Shown: positions 26,965-36,103, numbered from the stretch's first letter. The stretch: 64,000 nt of DNA from JAAETI01 sp964195945 (GCA_964195945.1 CAXMRC010000201.1:40548-104547); one strand, 5' to 3'. The notes: generated from the sequence alone by a model not told the origin. Made by a program: numbers and translations.

Positions 26965-28596
26965 ATGGCTATCCCTATCCAACGAACCTTTGACGATCTT
27001 GGTACTCCTCTTCACGAGGTCTCGTTTTGCGTGTTGGATCTGGAGACAACAGGCGGCTCCCCCGCCACATGCGAAATCACCGAGGTCGGTGCGGTCAAGT
27101 ACGTAGGGGGCGAGTTGGTCGGTACGTTTGACACATTGGTCAATCCGGGTGCCCCGATCCCGCCCACGATCACCGTCATCACCGGGATCACGCAGGCGAT
27201 GGTGATTGAGGCGCCTCGAATAGAAGAGGTTCTCCCCTCGTTACTGGAGTTCATCGGCACATCGGTAATCGTCGGCCACAACGTCCGCTTCGACATGTCT
27301 TTCCTCAACGCGGCAGCAGAGCGCCTCGGCTACGGCAAACTGCCCAATCCAACAAGCGACACCCTTGGACTAGCGCGTCGCCTGGTTCGAACCGAGGTCC
27401 GCAGGCTCAACCTGCAAACGCTGGCAGCCCACTTCCGATCCGTCGTTACCCCGAACCACCGCGCTCTTGCCGACGCCCAAGCAACCGCACACGTTTTTTG
27501 GGCTTTGCTGGAACGAGCCGGGACCATCGGCGTAACTCACCTTGAAGACCTGATGCGACTGCCCACAGCCAGGGGCGCGGCGCACTATGAGAAGATCGAA
27601 CTGACGGAGCGTCTCCCCCGCAAGCCAGGCGTCTATCTGTTTCGGGACAAGGACGGCCACGTCATCTATGTCGGGAAGGCCAAGAATCTACGCACCAGGG
27701 TGCGGTCGTATTTCTACGGCGACAATCGGCGATCAGTTGGCCAGATGCTGCGCGACCTCGGTGAGATCGACTTTCGGGTGTGCGCTACCGAGATCGAGGC
27801 AGAGGTGACGGAGTTGCGACTGATCCATTCGAACATCCCTCGATACAACCGCAGGTCGAGACCACCAAAATCTCCTCAGTATGTGAAGCTGACCGCTGAG
27901 GAGTTTCCTCGTCTCTCTGTAGTCAGAACACTCAAAGCGGATGGGTGCCTCTACCTCGGGCCATTCCGATCTCGACGGATTGCCAACCACGTTGTCACGG
28001 CCATCTGGGATGCGCTGCCCATCCGCCGCTGCATGACGAAAGGCGGAAAGCGCAGCCCTGCATGCAGCTTCTCGCAATTGGGGGTGGCGTTGTGCCCGTG
28101 CGACGGCAGCGTGCCGGCAGAGGTCTATCGCGACGTCGTCGCAACATTGCGGCACGGGGTTGAGGACCAGCCCGGCGAGCTCCTGGAGCCTCTCGTGTCT
28201 CGGCTCCGCGAGTATGCAGGAAGCGCTCGCTTCGAAGAGGCTGCGGAACTGCGCGACCGGCATCGGGCACTATCGCGAGCTCTCGACGACCGACGCAACT
28301 GGGCAGTGCTGCAGCAGGCGGGACTGCTTTGGGCAGAAGATCAGGTCGGTGACAGCATCCTTGTGGAGCATGGGAAGCTTGTCGCGTCTTGGTCGCAAGA
28401 TGAGCAGTCCCCGCTCACGACAACGGCTGCCACCGTGGCAGCGACCCATATGGTTCCGGAGTCGGTTGCCATCGCTGAAGAGGCTCGACTTCTATGGAAG
28501 TGGCTCAACCGGCCTGGCGTGCAAATCATCGAGTCGACACACCCGCTGACAACCTCACGACACCCCGTACCTTCACTCACATCACTAGCCGGCTAA
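26965..28596 (+). CDS. DEDDh exonuclease - GIY-YIG endonuclease fusion (UvrC/Cho-like)
   Basis: 543 residues. Residues ~14-185 are a DnaQ-like DEDDh 3'-5' exonuclease: FCVLDLETTGGSP (Asp, Glu), GHNVRFDMSFLN (Asp), NHRALADAQATAHVF (His, Asp). Residues ~205-290 are a GIY-YIG nuclease: RKPGVYLFRDKDGHVIYVGKAKNLRTRVRSYF. The C-terminal part resembles UvrC after its GIY-YIG domain, with an UVR-like helix (FEEAAELRDRHRAL). This fusion is widespread in actinobacteria and thought to act in DNA repair, which the SOS box supports. The start at MAIPIQRTFDDLG follows the promoter; an upstream ATG-codon frame from 26926 overlaps it. Confidence 0.92.
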   Translation: MAIPIQRTFDDLGTPLHEVSFCVLDLETTGGSPATCEITEVGAVKYVGGELVGTFDTLVNPGAPIPPTITVITGITQAMVIEAPRIEEVLPSLLEFIGTSVIVGHNVRFDMSFLNAAAERLGYGKLPNPTSDTLGLARRLVRTEVRRLNLQTLAAHFRSVVTPNHRALADAQATAHVFWALLERAGTIGVTHLEDLMRLPTARGAAHYEKIELTERLPRKPGVYLFRDKDGHVIYVGKAKNLRTRVRSYFYGDNRRSVGQMLRDLGEIDFRVCATEIEAEVTELRLIHSNIPRYNRRSRPPKSPQYVKLTAEEFPRLSVVRTLKADGCLYLGPFRSRRIANHVVTAIWDALPIRRCMTKGGKRSPACSFSQLGVALCPCDGSVPAEVYRDVVATLRHGVEDQPGELLEPLVSRLREYAGSARFEEAAELRDRHRALSRALDDRRNWAVLQQAGLLWAEDQVGDSILVEHGKLVASWSQDEQSPLTTTAATVAATHMVPESVAIAEEARLLWKWLNRPGVQIIESTHPLTTSRHPVPSLTSLAG

Positions 28597-28617
28597 CCGG
28601 CGCGGTACTCTGCTCCC

Positions 28618-30609
28618 ATGAAGTTCATCGTTCGCAAGGGGTCAGACCCCGTCGGCACGGCAGATTCTGCACTCCTCACGGCTCTCGGATTGCCCGGTGG
28701 CGGCGTCGTGGCCCTGGGAAAAACCCACGTTCTTGTCAGCCCCGGCGAAACCACCTCGCCGAGCGCAATCATGCTTGGCGAGCGAGCAATCAGCAACGCA
28801 GGGGTATCGATCGGCGACTCAGTCGATGTAGTCCGATCGATACTGCCAGGGGCACGGCGAGTCCTCATCTCCCCACTGGATGCCGAAATTGATGCTCGTC
28901 ACCTCGCCCGCTCTCTCCAAGGCTCACCGGTATCTGAGGGTGATCGTATCGCCGTGCGCACTGGGTACGGTCAAGACGCCAACGCTGCGCTGATAGATGT
29001 CGAGATAACTTCGGTAACTCCCGGGCCCTCGGCCGTCGTCGGCAGCGCCACTGTTGTCCACGAAGTTGGAGAGGACACCGAGGACCTCGTTGACCAACCA
29101 CCTGGGGCACCGGCCGGCGAAGCCCTGACCACCGCCAGGGCATTGCTAGCCGGACTCGCGACTGAGACCGAAGTTATGACCGGATGGTTGTCACTGTTGA
29201 CCGCAGCAGGCGACCTGCCGGAAGTATGGGGCCTGCCCAAGGTCGCTGGCGTGCTGGTCGAAGGTCCCGCAGGGTGCGGCAAATCAGAGATAGTGGCCGC
29301 TGCGGCACAAATCGTCGGAGCCTCGGTGCACGAGGTCTCCCTCGAACTTGTCTTTAAGCCGCAGAAACTCCTTGAACTGCTCGAAAAGGCAGTGAAAGAC
29401 TCCCCGCGTCCTGCTGTGATCTTCCTCGATCGTCTCGATGCCGTCGTCGGTGACGACGCCATGTTCCGCAACCAGGTCGCCGCCATTTTGCGGTGGTTCC
29501 TCGACGCGGTAGCGGATCGCCCCCGCCTCGCCTGCGTGCTCGGCGTCTCTTCGGTCGCCCGTCTTCCAGAATCGGTGTCACGCTCCAAGTTTCTGCCACG
29601 GACGTTGACAATCCCGCCACCTGACCTGCAACGGCGCGCGCTGCTTTTTGAGGCGGCATTGGCCAGGGTGCCCAGCGGCGAGATCGACTATTCCATGCTG
29701 GCGGCACGAACTGCCGGTTTCTCTGGCGCTGATGTGCTGGCGGCGGTCGTCCACGCCTCCGCACTTGTCGCTAGAGACGGCACAAAGGTCAACGCGGAGT
29801 TGCTGATGCGTGCGATTGAAGAAACCACCCCGTCGCTTGGAACAACGTCCCTTGGCGAGATGCCTAGCTATGGCTTCGAACGGGTGGCCAACCTCGAAGA
29901 AGTCAAACAACGACTCACGGAGTCCGTCATCTGGCAGATGCAGGAGCCGGAGCGATTCACCAGACTTGGTATCGAGCCACCTCGCGGGCTGCTCCTCTAC
30001 GGGCCTCCAGGGACAGGGAAGACGTTCGTCATACGAGCACTTGCACACGAGAGCGGAGCCGCCTTCTTCACCATCAAGGGCGCCGAGCTTCTGGACAAGT
30101 ACGTTGGCGAGTCCGAACGTGCCGTTCGCGAGGTGTTTGCGCGAGCCCGTGCAGTGGCACCGGCCATCTTGTTCTTCGACGAGATCGACGCCCTCGCTCC
30201 CGTGCGCGGTAACTCGACGAACTCCGTCACCGATTCCGTGGTTGCGGCACTGCTCACTGAACTCGATGGAGTCTCCGACAGAGGCGATGTCTTCGCCATC
30301 GGAGCGACAAACCGTCGAGACCTCGTTGATCCAGCATTGCTCCGTCCCGGTCGCCTGGAGACTCACTTGTATCTCGGTCTGCCCGCCCCCGAGTCACGGC
30401 GGGCGTTCTTTGGGATATCTGATGTACCACTCGCCGATGATGTCGATGTCGAAGAAATGATCGACGCAACCGAGGGATTGTCGTTTGCGGAACTGTCGGG
30501 CCTGCTCCGCGAGGCGGCCATTGGTGCGTTACGCCGAGATTCGTCGGCGCTCGCAGTCACCAAGCCCGAAGTTGATGCCGCCATCGCCCACTATCAGAAC
30601 CGCGGCTAG
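28618..30609 (+). CDS. Cdc48-like double AAA+ ATPase (Cpa-type)
   Basis: 663 residues: an N-terminal double-psi barrel-like region (1-160), D1 and D2. D1 has Walker A GPAGCGKS (216-223) but its Walker B reads FLDRLDA, Arg272 replacing the catalytic Glu, and it lacks the sensor-1 Asn and arginine fingers. D2 is complete: Walker A GPPGTGKT (462-469), pore loop KYVGES, Walker B FFDEIDA (Asp521, Glu522), sensor GATNRRD and LLRPGRLE. Mycobacterial homologue Cpa binds the proteasome as an unfoldase; the same role is inferred here. Overlaps hisA convergently by 4 bp. Confidence 0.9.
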   Translation: MKFIVRKGSDPVGTADSALLTALGLPGGGVVALGKTHVLVSPGETTSPSAIMLGERAISNAGVSIGDSVDVVRSILPGARRVLISPLDAEIDARHLARSLQGSPVSEGDRIAVRTGYGQDANAALIDVEITSVTPGPSAVVGSATVVHEVGEDTEDLVDQPPGAPAGEALTTARALLAGLATETEVMTGWLSLLTAAGDLPEVWGLPKVAGVLVEGPAGCGKSEIVAAAAQIVGASVHEVSLELVFKPQKLLELLEKAVKDSPRPAVIFLDRLDAVVGDDAMFRNQVAAILRWFLDAVADRPRLACVLGVSSVARLPESVSRSKFLPRTLTIPPPDLQRRALLFEAALARVPSGEIDYSMLAARTAGFSGADVLAAVVHASALVARDGTKVNAELLMRAIEETTPSLGTTSLGEMPSYGFERVANLEEVKQRLTESVIWQMQEPERFTRLGIEPPRGLLLYGPPGTGKTFVIRALAHESGAAFFTIKGAELLDKYVGESERAVREVFARARAVAPAILFFDEIDALAPVRGNSTNSVTDSVVAALLTELDGVSDRGDVFAIGATNRRDLVDPALLRPGRLETHLYLGLPAPESRRAFFGISDVPLADDVDVEEMIDATEGLSFAELSGLLREAAIGALRRDSSALAVTKPEVDAAIAHYQNRG

Positions 30610-31319
30610 GCACCGGCTGCCGCCGCAGCCTCGGCGAAAGTAAATTGGTCGTCGTATAGAGCCCTACCTACTATCGCCGCCTCGACATCGTGGGTAGCGA
30701 CTCGGCTGACGTCTTCGAGGGTGCCAACTCCCCCGGATGCGATCACCGCGAGGCTGGGTGCGATGCTCAGCACGGCCTCGAGCAAATGGGTGTCCGGCCC
30801 GGCGAGGGTGCCATCGGTGGCGATACCGGTGGCGAGGACCCGCACCACGCCCACGGAAACGAGATCCCCCAGGACATCTGCAAGATCACGCCCATCATCA
30901 AGCCAGCCGGCACCGGTTGCCTTCCCTTCTCTGACGTCGATCGCGGCAACCACTCGATCCGCGCCGACGGCCGAGACGATTTGCGACATGAGTGCCGGAT
31001 CCCAGACCGCGGCCGTCCCCAGGACAACCCGAACGGCCCCCGCGTCGACTACCGCTTTGGCATCGTCGAGAGTTCTAATCCCGCCACCTATCTGGAAGGG
31101 GACGTTGCGGGCGCCGAGCGTCTTCCACATCTTTCGATCGCCGACTCCATCACGAGCTCCGGCCAGATCGACCACATGAACGATCTGGGCGCCCTGTTCA
31201 ACCCAGGAGGCGACCCTGGCAGCTGGATCGTCGGAGTAGACCGTTACCTCGTCATATCGACCTTGGCGGAGTCGAACGACCTTCCCATCCAGAACGTCTA
31301 CTGCGGGGATTACATACAC
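30606..31319 (-). CDS. hisA: Phosphoribosylformimino-AICAR ribotide isomerase
   Basis: Fourth step of histidine synthesis (ProFAR to PRFAR). 237-residue TIM barrel with both phosphate-binding half-motifs: PAVDVLDGKVVRLRQG near the start, IQIVHVVDLAGARDG, IGGGIRTLDDAKAVVDAGAVRVVLGT, and in the second half ATGIATDGTLAGPD and VIASGGVGTLEDVS. In many actinobacteria a PriA version replaces both HisA and TrpF, and this could be PriA; no trpF is visible. Divergent from the his operon and separated from it by 82 bp with a candidate operator. Confidence 0.92.
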   Translation of the reverse strand: MYVIPAVDVLDGKVVRLRQGRYDEVTVYSDDPAARVASWVEQGAQIVHVVDLAGARDGVGDRKMWKTLGARNVPFQIGGGIRTLDDAKAVVDAGAVRVVLGTAAVWDPALMSQIVSAVGADRVVAAIDVREGKATGAGWLDDGRDLADVLGDLVSVGVVRVLATGIATDGTLAGPDTHLLEAVLSIAPSLAVIASGGVGTLEDVSRVATHDVEAAIVGRALYDDQFTFAEAAAAAGA

Positions 31320-31347
31320 TATTCCGACTCCAGCTTCGTTTTTTTGT

Positions 31348-31369
31348 GCTAGCGTGCTAAAACACTAGC
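31348..31369 (+). promoter_or_regulatory. Candidate his operator (TrpR/HisR-type)
   Basis: GCTAG (31348-31352) and CTAGC (31365-31369) form an inverted repeat around an A-rich centre, and TAGCGTGCTA (31350-31359) is a second near-palindrome inside it. CTAG half-sites are what TrpR-fold regulators bind. It lies in the divergent hisA / his-operon promoter region, next to a gene for such a regulator. Confidence 0.45.
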
Positions 31370-31401
31370 TCGTCTCGACGGCAAAGGGAAAGGAAGTTGA
31401 A

Positions 31402-31713
31402 ATGGTGATGGCAAGCGACGACTGGCGGAACGATGCCACGGCCGCACTGTTCGACGCGGTGGTGTCCCTCGATAGCCGAGAGGAAACCGCCCAATTCTTC
31501 CGAGACCTGTGCACCCGCCGCGAGTTGGAAGAGATCTCGCAGCGCTGGGCCGTCGTCAGAGAACTGGCAGAAGGCCACCCCTACCGCGAGATCGCAGGCG
31601 AGACAGGCGTATCAACCGCCACCATCGTGCGTATCAATCAATGGCTCCGCCATGGAACCGGCGGCTACCAGGAAATGCTCGACAAACTCGGAATCGGCCA
31701 GGAGCACCAATGA
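31402..31713 (+). CDS. TrpR-family YerC/YecD (HisR-like) transcriptional regulator
   Basis: 103 residues, all-helical, with FFRDLCTRRELEEISQRWAVVRELAEGHPYREIAGETGVSTATIVRINQWLRHGTGGYQEML, the TrpR/YerC helix-turn-helix family (PF01371). Firmicute relatives sit in histidine operons and are predicted to sense histidine. Here it is the first gene of the his operon and its stop overlaps the hisG ATG (ATGA). It likely represses hisA and the his operon through the CTAG repeat upstream. AAAGGAAG precedes the ATG. Confidence 0.88.
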   Translation: MVMASDDWRNDATAALFDAVVSLDSREETAQFFRDLCTRRELEEISQRWAVVRELAEGHPYREIAGETGVSTATIVRINQWLRHGTGGYQEMLDKLGIGQEHQ

Positions 31714-32561
31714 CCATCCGCCTTGCTGTCCCCAACAAAGGACGGCTCCAGCAACCCACCGCAGCCATGCTCAAACAGGGCGGACTTTCCTACGAGAAGA
31801 CCGAACGAGCACTTGCCGTTCCAGTGCGAAATATGGACCTCGAGATCCTCTTTGTGAGGACCAACGACGTCCCGGAGTTTGTTGCCGACGGCGTCGCCGA
31901 CCTCGGCATCACCGGGATCGACCTCCTCGCCGAGAGTGGTGCTGAACTCGAGATTGTCACCAAGCTTGGCTACGGAAGTTGCCGCTTGACTGCGGCCGTC
32001 CCCAAGGCATCCGACATAACAACCCTCGCAGGCCTCTCCGGGGCCCGGATCGCCACCTCCCACCCGGTCACGACACAGAGATTCTTTGACGAAAGAGCGA
32101 TCCCGGTAACAACTGTCTCGCTGAGCGGCTCAGTTGAAGTTGCCCCAAAGCTGGACATCGCTGATGCCATCGTCGATCTGGTATCGAGCGGATCAACGAT
32201 GCTCGTCAATGGGTTGCGCCCGATCGAGGACATCCTCGAATCGGAAGCAGTGCTGGTCGGTCGACCCGGTGCCTCACAGCAGAACGGCACCGTGGCCCAG
32301 ATCATCCTGACCATACAGTCGGTGATCGCGGCCAGGGCCAAGCGATACGTCATGATGAACGCGCCTGCCGAAGCAGTCGAGGCCATCGAAAGACTCATCC
32401 CCGGATTCGAGGCACCCACCGTCATTCCCCTCGCCCACGATCACATGGTGGCAATTCACTCGGTAGTGGACTCGGCCCGTCTCGGAAGAGTCTTGCCGGA
32501 ACTCAAAGAGGCGGGAGCCACCGGCATTCTCGTCCTCCCCATCGACCAATTGATCGCATAG
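31710..32561 (+). CDS. hisG: ATP phosphoribosyltransferase, long form
   Basis: First and feedback-controlled step of histidine synthesis. 283 residues from ATG 31710 (MTIRLAVPNKGRLQQPTAAMLKQ). Catalytic periplasmic-binding-like fold: FVRTNDVPEFVADGVADLGITGIDLLAES, then the PRPP site AIVDLVSSGSTMLVNGL. The last ~75 residues (RAKRYVMMNAPAEAVEAIERLIPGFEAPTVIPLAHDHMVAIHSVV) are the ACT-like regulatory domain binding His, so this is the long hexameric form and needs no HisZ. Overlaps the regulator stop. Confidence 0.97.
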   Translation: MTIRLAVPNKGRLQQPTAAMLKQGGLSYEKTERALAVPVRNMDLEILFVRTNDVPEFVADGVADLGITGIDLLAESGAELEIVTKLGYGSCRLTAAVPKASDITTLAGLSGARIATSHPVTTQRFFDERAIPVTTVSLSGSVEVAPKLDIADAIVDLVSSGSTMLVNGLRPIEDILESEAVLVGRPGASQQNGTVAQIILTIQSVIAARAKRYVMMNAPAEAVEAIERLIPGFEAPTVIPLAHDHMVAIHSVVDSARLGRVLPELKEAGATGILVLPIDQLIA

Positions 32562-32563
32562 CT

Positions 32564-33862
32564 ATGGACATCAGAACCATCACCCTCTCCGATCTGAACC
32601 CGAAACAACGGGACGAATTGCTGCAACGATCTGCCGTCCCCGACCCGGCGCTGCGGGCCGCGGCTGCAGCCATCGTCAATGAGGTGCGCACCGGCGGCGA
32701 CTCAGCTCTGGCCGACAGCAACGCACAATACGGCGGAGGGCTCGCCAGCGGTGCACTTCGAGTCGAGACCGCCGATCTGGAAGCTGCGCTCGACACCCTA
32801 GATCCGGTCACCCGAACCGCACTCGAAACCGCCGCGACCAACATCCGTAGAGGTCACGAACCGCAGCGACCCGTCGACCAGTCGCTAGAGACGGTCCCCG
32901 GGGTTCGCATCGATCGCCGCTGGACTGCTCTGCGCAGGATCGGCGTATACGTGCCCGGCGGCCGGGCCGCCTACCCGTCCAGCCTGCTCATGGGCGTCAT
33001 CCCTGCCCAGATCGCGGGGGTGGCGGAGATCGTTGTAACCAGTCCCGCCGATGATGAAGGCCGCGTGTCGAAGACAATGCTCGCCGCCGCTGCTCTGCTC
33101 GGCGTCGACGAGGTCTATGTCACCGGAGGAGCCCAGGCAGTGGGCGCTCTCGCCTACGGAACCGAGACAATTCGCCCTGTCGAGAAGATTATTGGCCCCG
33201 GTAATGCGTGGGTCACCGCCGCCAAGCTCGCAGTCTATGGCGATGTCGGCGTGGATCTACCCGCCGGGCCCAGCGAGGCTCTGGTCATCGCCGATGGCAC
33301 CGCCGACCCAGCAATCATCGCCGCGGACCTCATGTGTCAAGCAGAACACGGCTCCGAATCTCCCGTTGCACTTGTTACCCCGGATCGTGAGTTCGCAGCC
33401 GAGGTCGTCACCGAAATCGACAGGCTCCTCCCCCGTCTCGAAAGAGACGAGATCATCCGAGTCGCGCTTGAAGATCACGGCCTCGTCGTCATAACCGACT
33501 CACTTACAGAAGCCATCGATTTCGCAAATCAATACGCTGCCGAGCATCTCTCGGTGCACACCGCAAACGCCGAGACCGATGCTTTGCTGACAACCGCCGC
33601 CGGTTCGGTCTTCGTCGGCCATTGGGCACCAGAGTCTGCGGGTGACTATGCCACCGGCGCCAACCACGTTCTGCCCACGGGAGGCCTGGCCGCTGCTTAT
33701 GGCCCGCTCAGCGTCGAAGACTGCGGGTCCTGGCGTCAAGTACAAACCCTGACCGAAGCCGGTCTCGCCACACTCCGTCCCACTATCGGTGCTCTCGCCG
33801 AAGCGGAGGGGCTGACAGCTCACAAACTGGCCGTCGAGATCCGATTTGAGGGAGCGGAATGA
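32564..33862 (+). CDS. hisD: Histidinol dehydrogenase
   Basis: Last two steps of the pathway, L-histidinol to L-histidine with two NAD. 432 residues. Signatures: RIGVYVPGGRAAYPSSLLMGVIPAQIAGV, YVTGGAQAVGALAYGTETI, GPGNAWVTAAKLAVYGDVGVDLPAGPSE, the zinc ligand DLMCQAEHG and the catalytic EHLSVHT region, then GATGANHVLPTGG-like ATGANHVLPTGGLAAAYGPLSV. Two bases after hisG; its stop overlaps hisC. Confidence 0.97.
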   Translation: MDIRTITLSDLNPKQRDELLQRSAVPDPALRAAAAAIVNEVRTGGDSALADSNAQYGGGLASGALRVETADLEAALDTLDPVTRTALETAATNIRRGHEPQRPVDQSLETVPGVRIDRRWTALRRIGVYVPGGRAAYPSSLLMGVIPAQIAGVAEIVVTSPADDEGRVSKTMLAAAALLGVDEVYVTGGAQAVGALAYGTETIRPVEKIIGPGNAWVTAAKLAVYGDVGVDLPAGPSEALVIADGTADPAIIAADLMCQAEHGSESPVALVTPDREFAAEVVTEIDRLLPRLERDEIIRVALEDHGLVVITDSLTEAIDFANQYAAEHLSVHTANAETDALLTTAAGSVFVGHWAPESAGDYATGANHVLPTGGLAAAYGPLSVEDCGSWRQVQTLTEAGLATLRPTIGALAEAEGLTAHKLAVEIRFEGAE

Positions 33863-34911
33863 GGGCGCCGAAATACAAATGGCAGCCGACAACAGTTGAG
33901 ATTGCAGCGTCCGCCGGTATCTCACTGGAAGATGTCGAACGTTTTGACCACAACACCTCTCCGTTCAGTACTGGGTGGGCTGCAGAGACAGCGGCGCAGG
34001 CACTCGCGGGGCTCAATGAGTATCCGGGTGCCAACTACAGGGGATTGCGTGAGGCAGCGGCAGAACTCTCCGGATTGGAGCCAGAGCAGATCGTGCCGGG
34101 GGCGGGAGCCGACGAGCTCATATTGCTATGCGGGCGCGCCTTTCTTGGCAGAGGCGCCACCGCCGTCGCAACGACGCCCACCTACCCGTTGTATGAGATC
34201 TCAACTTTGCAGGCCGGAGCGGTGCTGCAATCGGTTCCCGCAGACGCGCCGGACTTTCACTTCCCAACCGATGGCGTGGTGAGGGCCGCTCGTGACGCTG
34301 ACCTGGTGTGGATCTGTGCGCCGAGCAATCCCATTGGAAACGCAGTTCCCGACGCTGACGTCGATGCGATCATCGCGGCAACCGACGGACTAGTCGTCAT
34401 CGATGCCGCCTACGCCGAGTTCTCCGGCACCGACTGGTCGGAAAAGGTCGGCCGCATCCACAACGTGATCGTGCTCAGAACCCTCTCCAAGGCATTTGGC
34501 ATCGCAGGCGCTCGGGTCGGATACGCCATGGCCCACCCTGATTTGATCGCTGCTATCGACGGGATTCGCCCGCCGGGGAGTATCTCTTCGGTCTCCGTCG
34601 ACCTCGGCATTGCAGCCCTAAGCAAACCAGCGGCAATGCAAACAACCGTCGCCAGGGTCGTTGAGCTACGAACCGCCCTTGCCACATCGCTGAGCGCTCT
34701 CGGGCTACGCGTCCTCCCCTCTCAGACGAATTTCTTGCTGTGCGAGGTCGGCGATCAAGCTCACGTCATCGCAGAACAGCTCATGGGAGAAGGGCTCGTT
34801 GTCCGAAAGTTCCCCGCCGATGGGCCGTTGCGCAACTACCTACGTTTCACCGTTCGGTCCGCAGCCGCCCACTCCCGACTCATTTCAGCTCTCGAAAGGT
34901 ACCTGCCATGA
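33859..34911 (+). CDS. hisC: Histidinol-phosphate aminotransferase
   Basis: PLP-dependent class I/II aminotransferase, 350 residues, converting imidazole-acetol phosphate to histidinol phosphate with glutamate. N-terminal DVERFDHNTSPFSTG, PLP contacts PGAGADELILLCGRAF and SNPIGNAVP, Asp-Ala-Ala-Tyr in VIDAAYAEFS, and the Schiff-base lysine in RTLSKAFGIAGARVGY. C-terminal VRKFPADGPLRNYLRFTV contains the substrate-carboxylate arginine. Other aminotransferases look similar but operon position settles it. Confidence 0.95.
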   Translation: MRAPKYKWQPTTVEIAASAGISLEDVERFDHNTSPFSTGWAAETAAQALAGLNEYPGANYRGLREAAAELSGLEPEQIVPGAGADELILLCGRAFLGRGATAVATTPTYPLYEISTLQAGAVLQSVPADAPDFHFPTDGVVRAARDADLVWICAPSNPIGNAVPDADVDAIIAATDGLVVIDAAYAEFSGTDWSEKVGRIHNVIVLRTLSKAFGIAGARVGYAMAHPDLIAAIDGIRPPGSISSVSVDLGIAALSKPAAMQTTVARVVELRTALATSLSALGLRVLPSQTNFLLCEVGDQAHVIAEQLMGEGLVVRKFPADGPLRNYLRFTVRSAAAHSRLISALERYLP

Positions 34912-35492
34912 CCAGAACCGCGTCCATCCAACGCAAGACGCTGGAGACAGATATCAAGATCAGTATCGATCTCGACGGCAGTGGCGTTGTCGATGTGTCA
35001 ACCGGTGTCGGCTTCTACGATCACATGTTGACGGCATTTGGCCACCATGGTCTGTTCGACCTCGAGATCAAGACTGTCGGGGACCTTCACGTAGACGAGC
35101 ATCACACTGTCGAGGACACTGCGCTGGTCCTTGGCAGCGCTATTGCCGATGCCCTCGGCGACCGCACCGGGATTCGTCGCTACGGATCGGCAACGATCCC
35201 CATGGATGAGGCGGTGGCGACAGCCGTTGTCGACATCGGCGGTAGGCCGTATGCCGTCGTCGATCTTCCATTCACGACCGAACGCCTGGGGAGCCTCGGC
35301 ACCCAGATGATCCCGCATGCGCTCGAGGCCTTTGCACGTACTTCGGGGTGCACGCTGAACCTATCGGCGCGAGGCACCAACGATCACCACATCGCTGAGG
35401 CAGCATTCAAGGCGCTCGCATACGCAGTTCGTTCCGCCGTAGAGATCGATCCGCGACGTCAGGGTCTTGCCTCAACCAAGGGATCTACGTGA
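34908..35492 (+). CDS. hisB: Imidazoleglycerol-phosphate dehydratase
   Basis: 194 residues, monofunctional IGPD (no HisN phosphatase domain, unlike E. coli). The two manganese-binding histidine motifs are present: FYDHMLTAFGHHGLFDLEI with DLHVDEHHTVEDTALVLG, and the repeat EAFARTSGCTLNLSARGTNDHHIAEAAFKALA. ATG 34908 overlaps the hisC stop. A separate histidinol-phosphate phosphatase must exist elsewhere since none is seen in this operon. Confidence 0.96.
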   Translation: MTRTASIQRKTLETDIKISIDLDGSGVVDVSTGVGFYDHMLTAFGHHGLFDLEIKTVGDLHVDEHHTVEDTALVLGSAIADALGDRTGIRRYGSATIPMDEAVATAVVDIGGRPYAVVDLPFTTERLGSLGTQMIPHALEAFARTSGCTLNLSARGTNDHHIAEAAFKALAYAVRSAVEIDPRRQGLASTKGST

Positions 35493-36103
35493 GCCGGATC
35501 GCAGTCATCGATCACGGGGCGGGCAACCTTGTCTCCATAGCCCAGGGCCTTACCAGAGCCGGAGCCGACGTGACCATCGCCGATGCACCGAGCGGACTTG
35601 GAGACGCCGATGGCATCGTATTGCCGGGAGTCGGCACCACCGGTGCTGCAATGGGCCGCCTGACCGAGGCAGGGCTGGTCGAACCTCTCCGCAGGTGGGA
35701 ACGCCCGCTCCTCGGCATCTGCGTTGGCCTGCAGTTGTTCTTCGACCACTCTGAGGAAGACGGCACAGATGCGCTTGGGCTCATGCGAGGAAGGGTGACC
35801 AGTCTCGAGGACACTCCCCTTCTCCCTCACATCGGATGGAATGATGTCTCGTTTCAGCCGGATCCGCTGTTTGCGGGCGTGCCGACGGACGCCACGTTCT
35901 ACTTCGTGCATTCCTATGCGGTGGTGCCAGACGACGACAGTCTGATCATCGCAAGGACCGAGTATGGGAAGCCTTTCGTAGCCGCGGCTCGCTCCGGCAA
36001 CAGGGTCGGGGTCCAGTTCCACCCAGAACGCTCTGGTGCGTCCGGGCTGCGGATGCTGGCCAACTTCGTCGCCGAAAGTGCGAGGAGCAGCGATGTTGCG
36101 TAA
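35489..36103 (+). CDS. hisH: Imidazole glycerol phosphate synthase, glutaminase subunit
   Basis: 204-residue class I glutamine amidotransferase. VIDHGAGNLVSI at the start, oxyanion strand IVLPGVGTTGAAMG, nucleophile Cys in LLGICVGLQLFFDHS, catalytic His and Glu in VGVQFHPERSGASG. It supplies ammonia to HisF, encoded next. GTG start overlaps the hisB stop and its 3' end overlaps hisF by 11 bp. Confidence 0.96.
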   Translation: MSRIAVIDHGAGNLVSIAQGLTRAGADVTIADAPSGLGDADGIVLPGVGTTGAAMGRLTEAGLVEPLRRWERPLLGICVGLQLFFDHSEEDGTDALGLMRGRVTSLEDTPLLPHIGWNDVSFQPDPLFAGVPTDATFYFVHSYAVVPDDDSLIIARTEYGKPFVAAARSGNRVGVQFHPERSGASGLRMLANFVAESARSSDVA

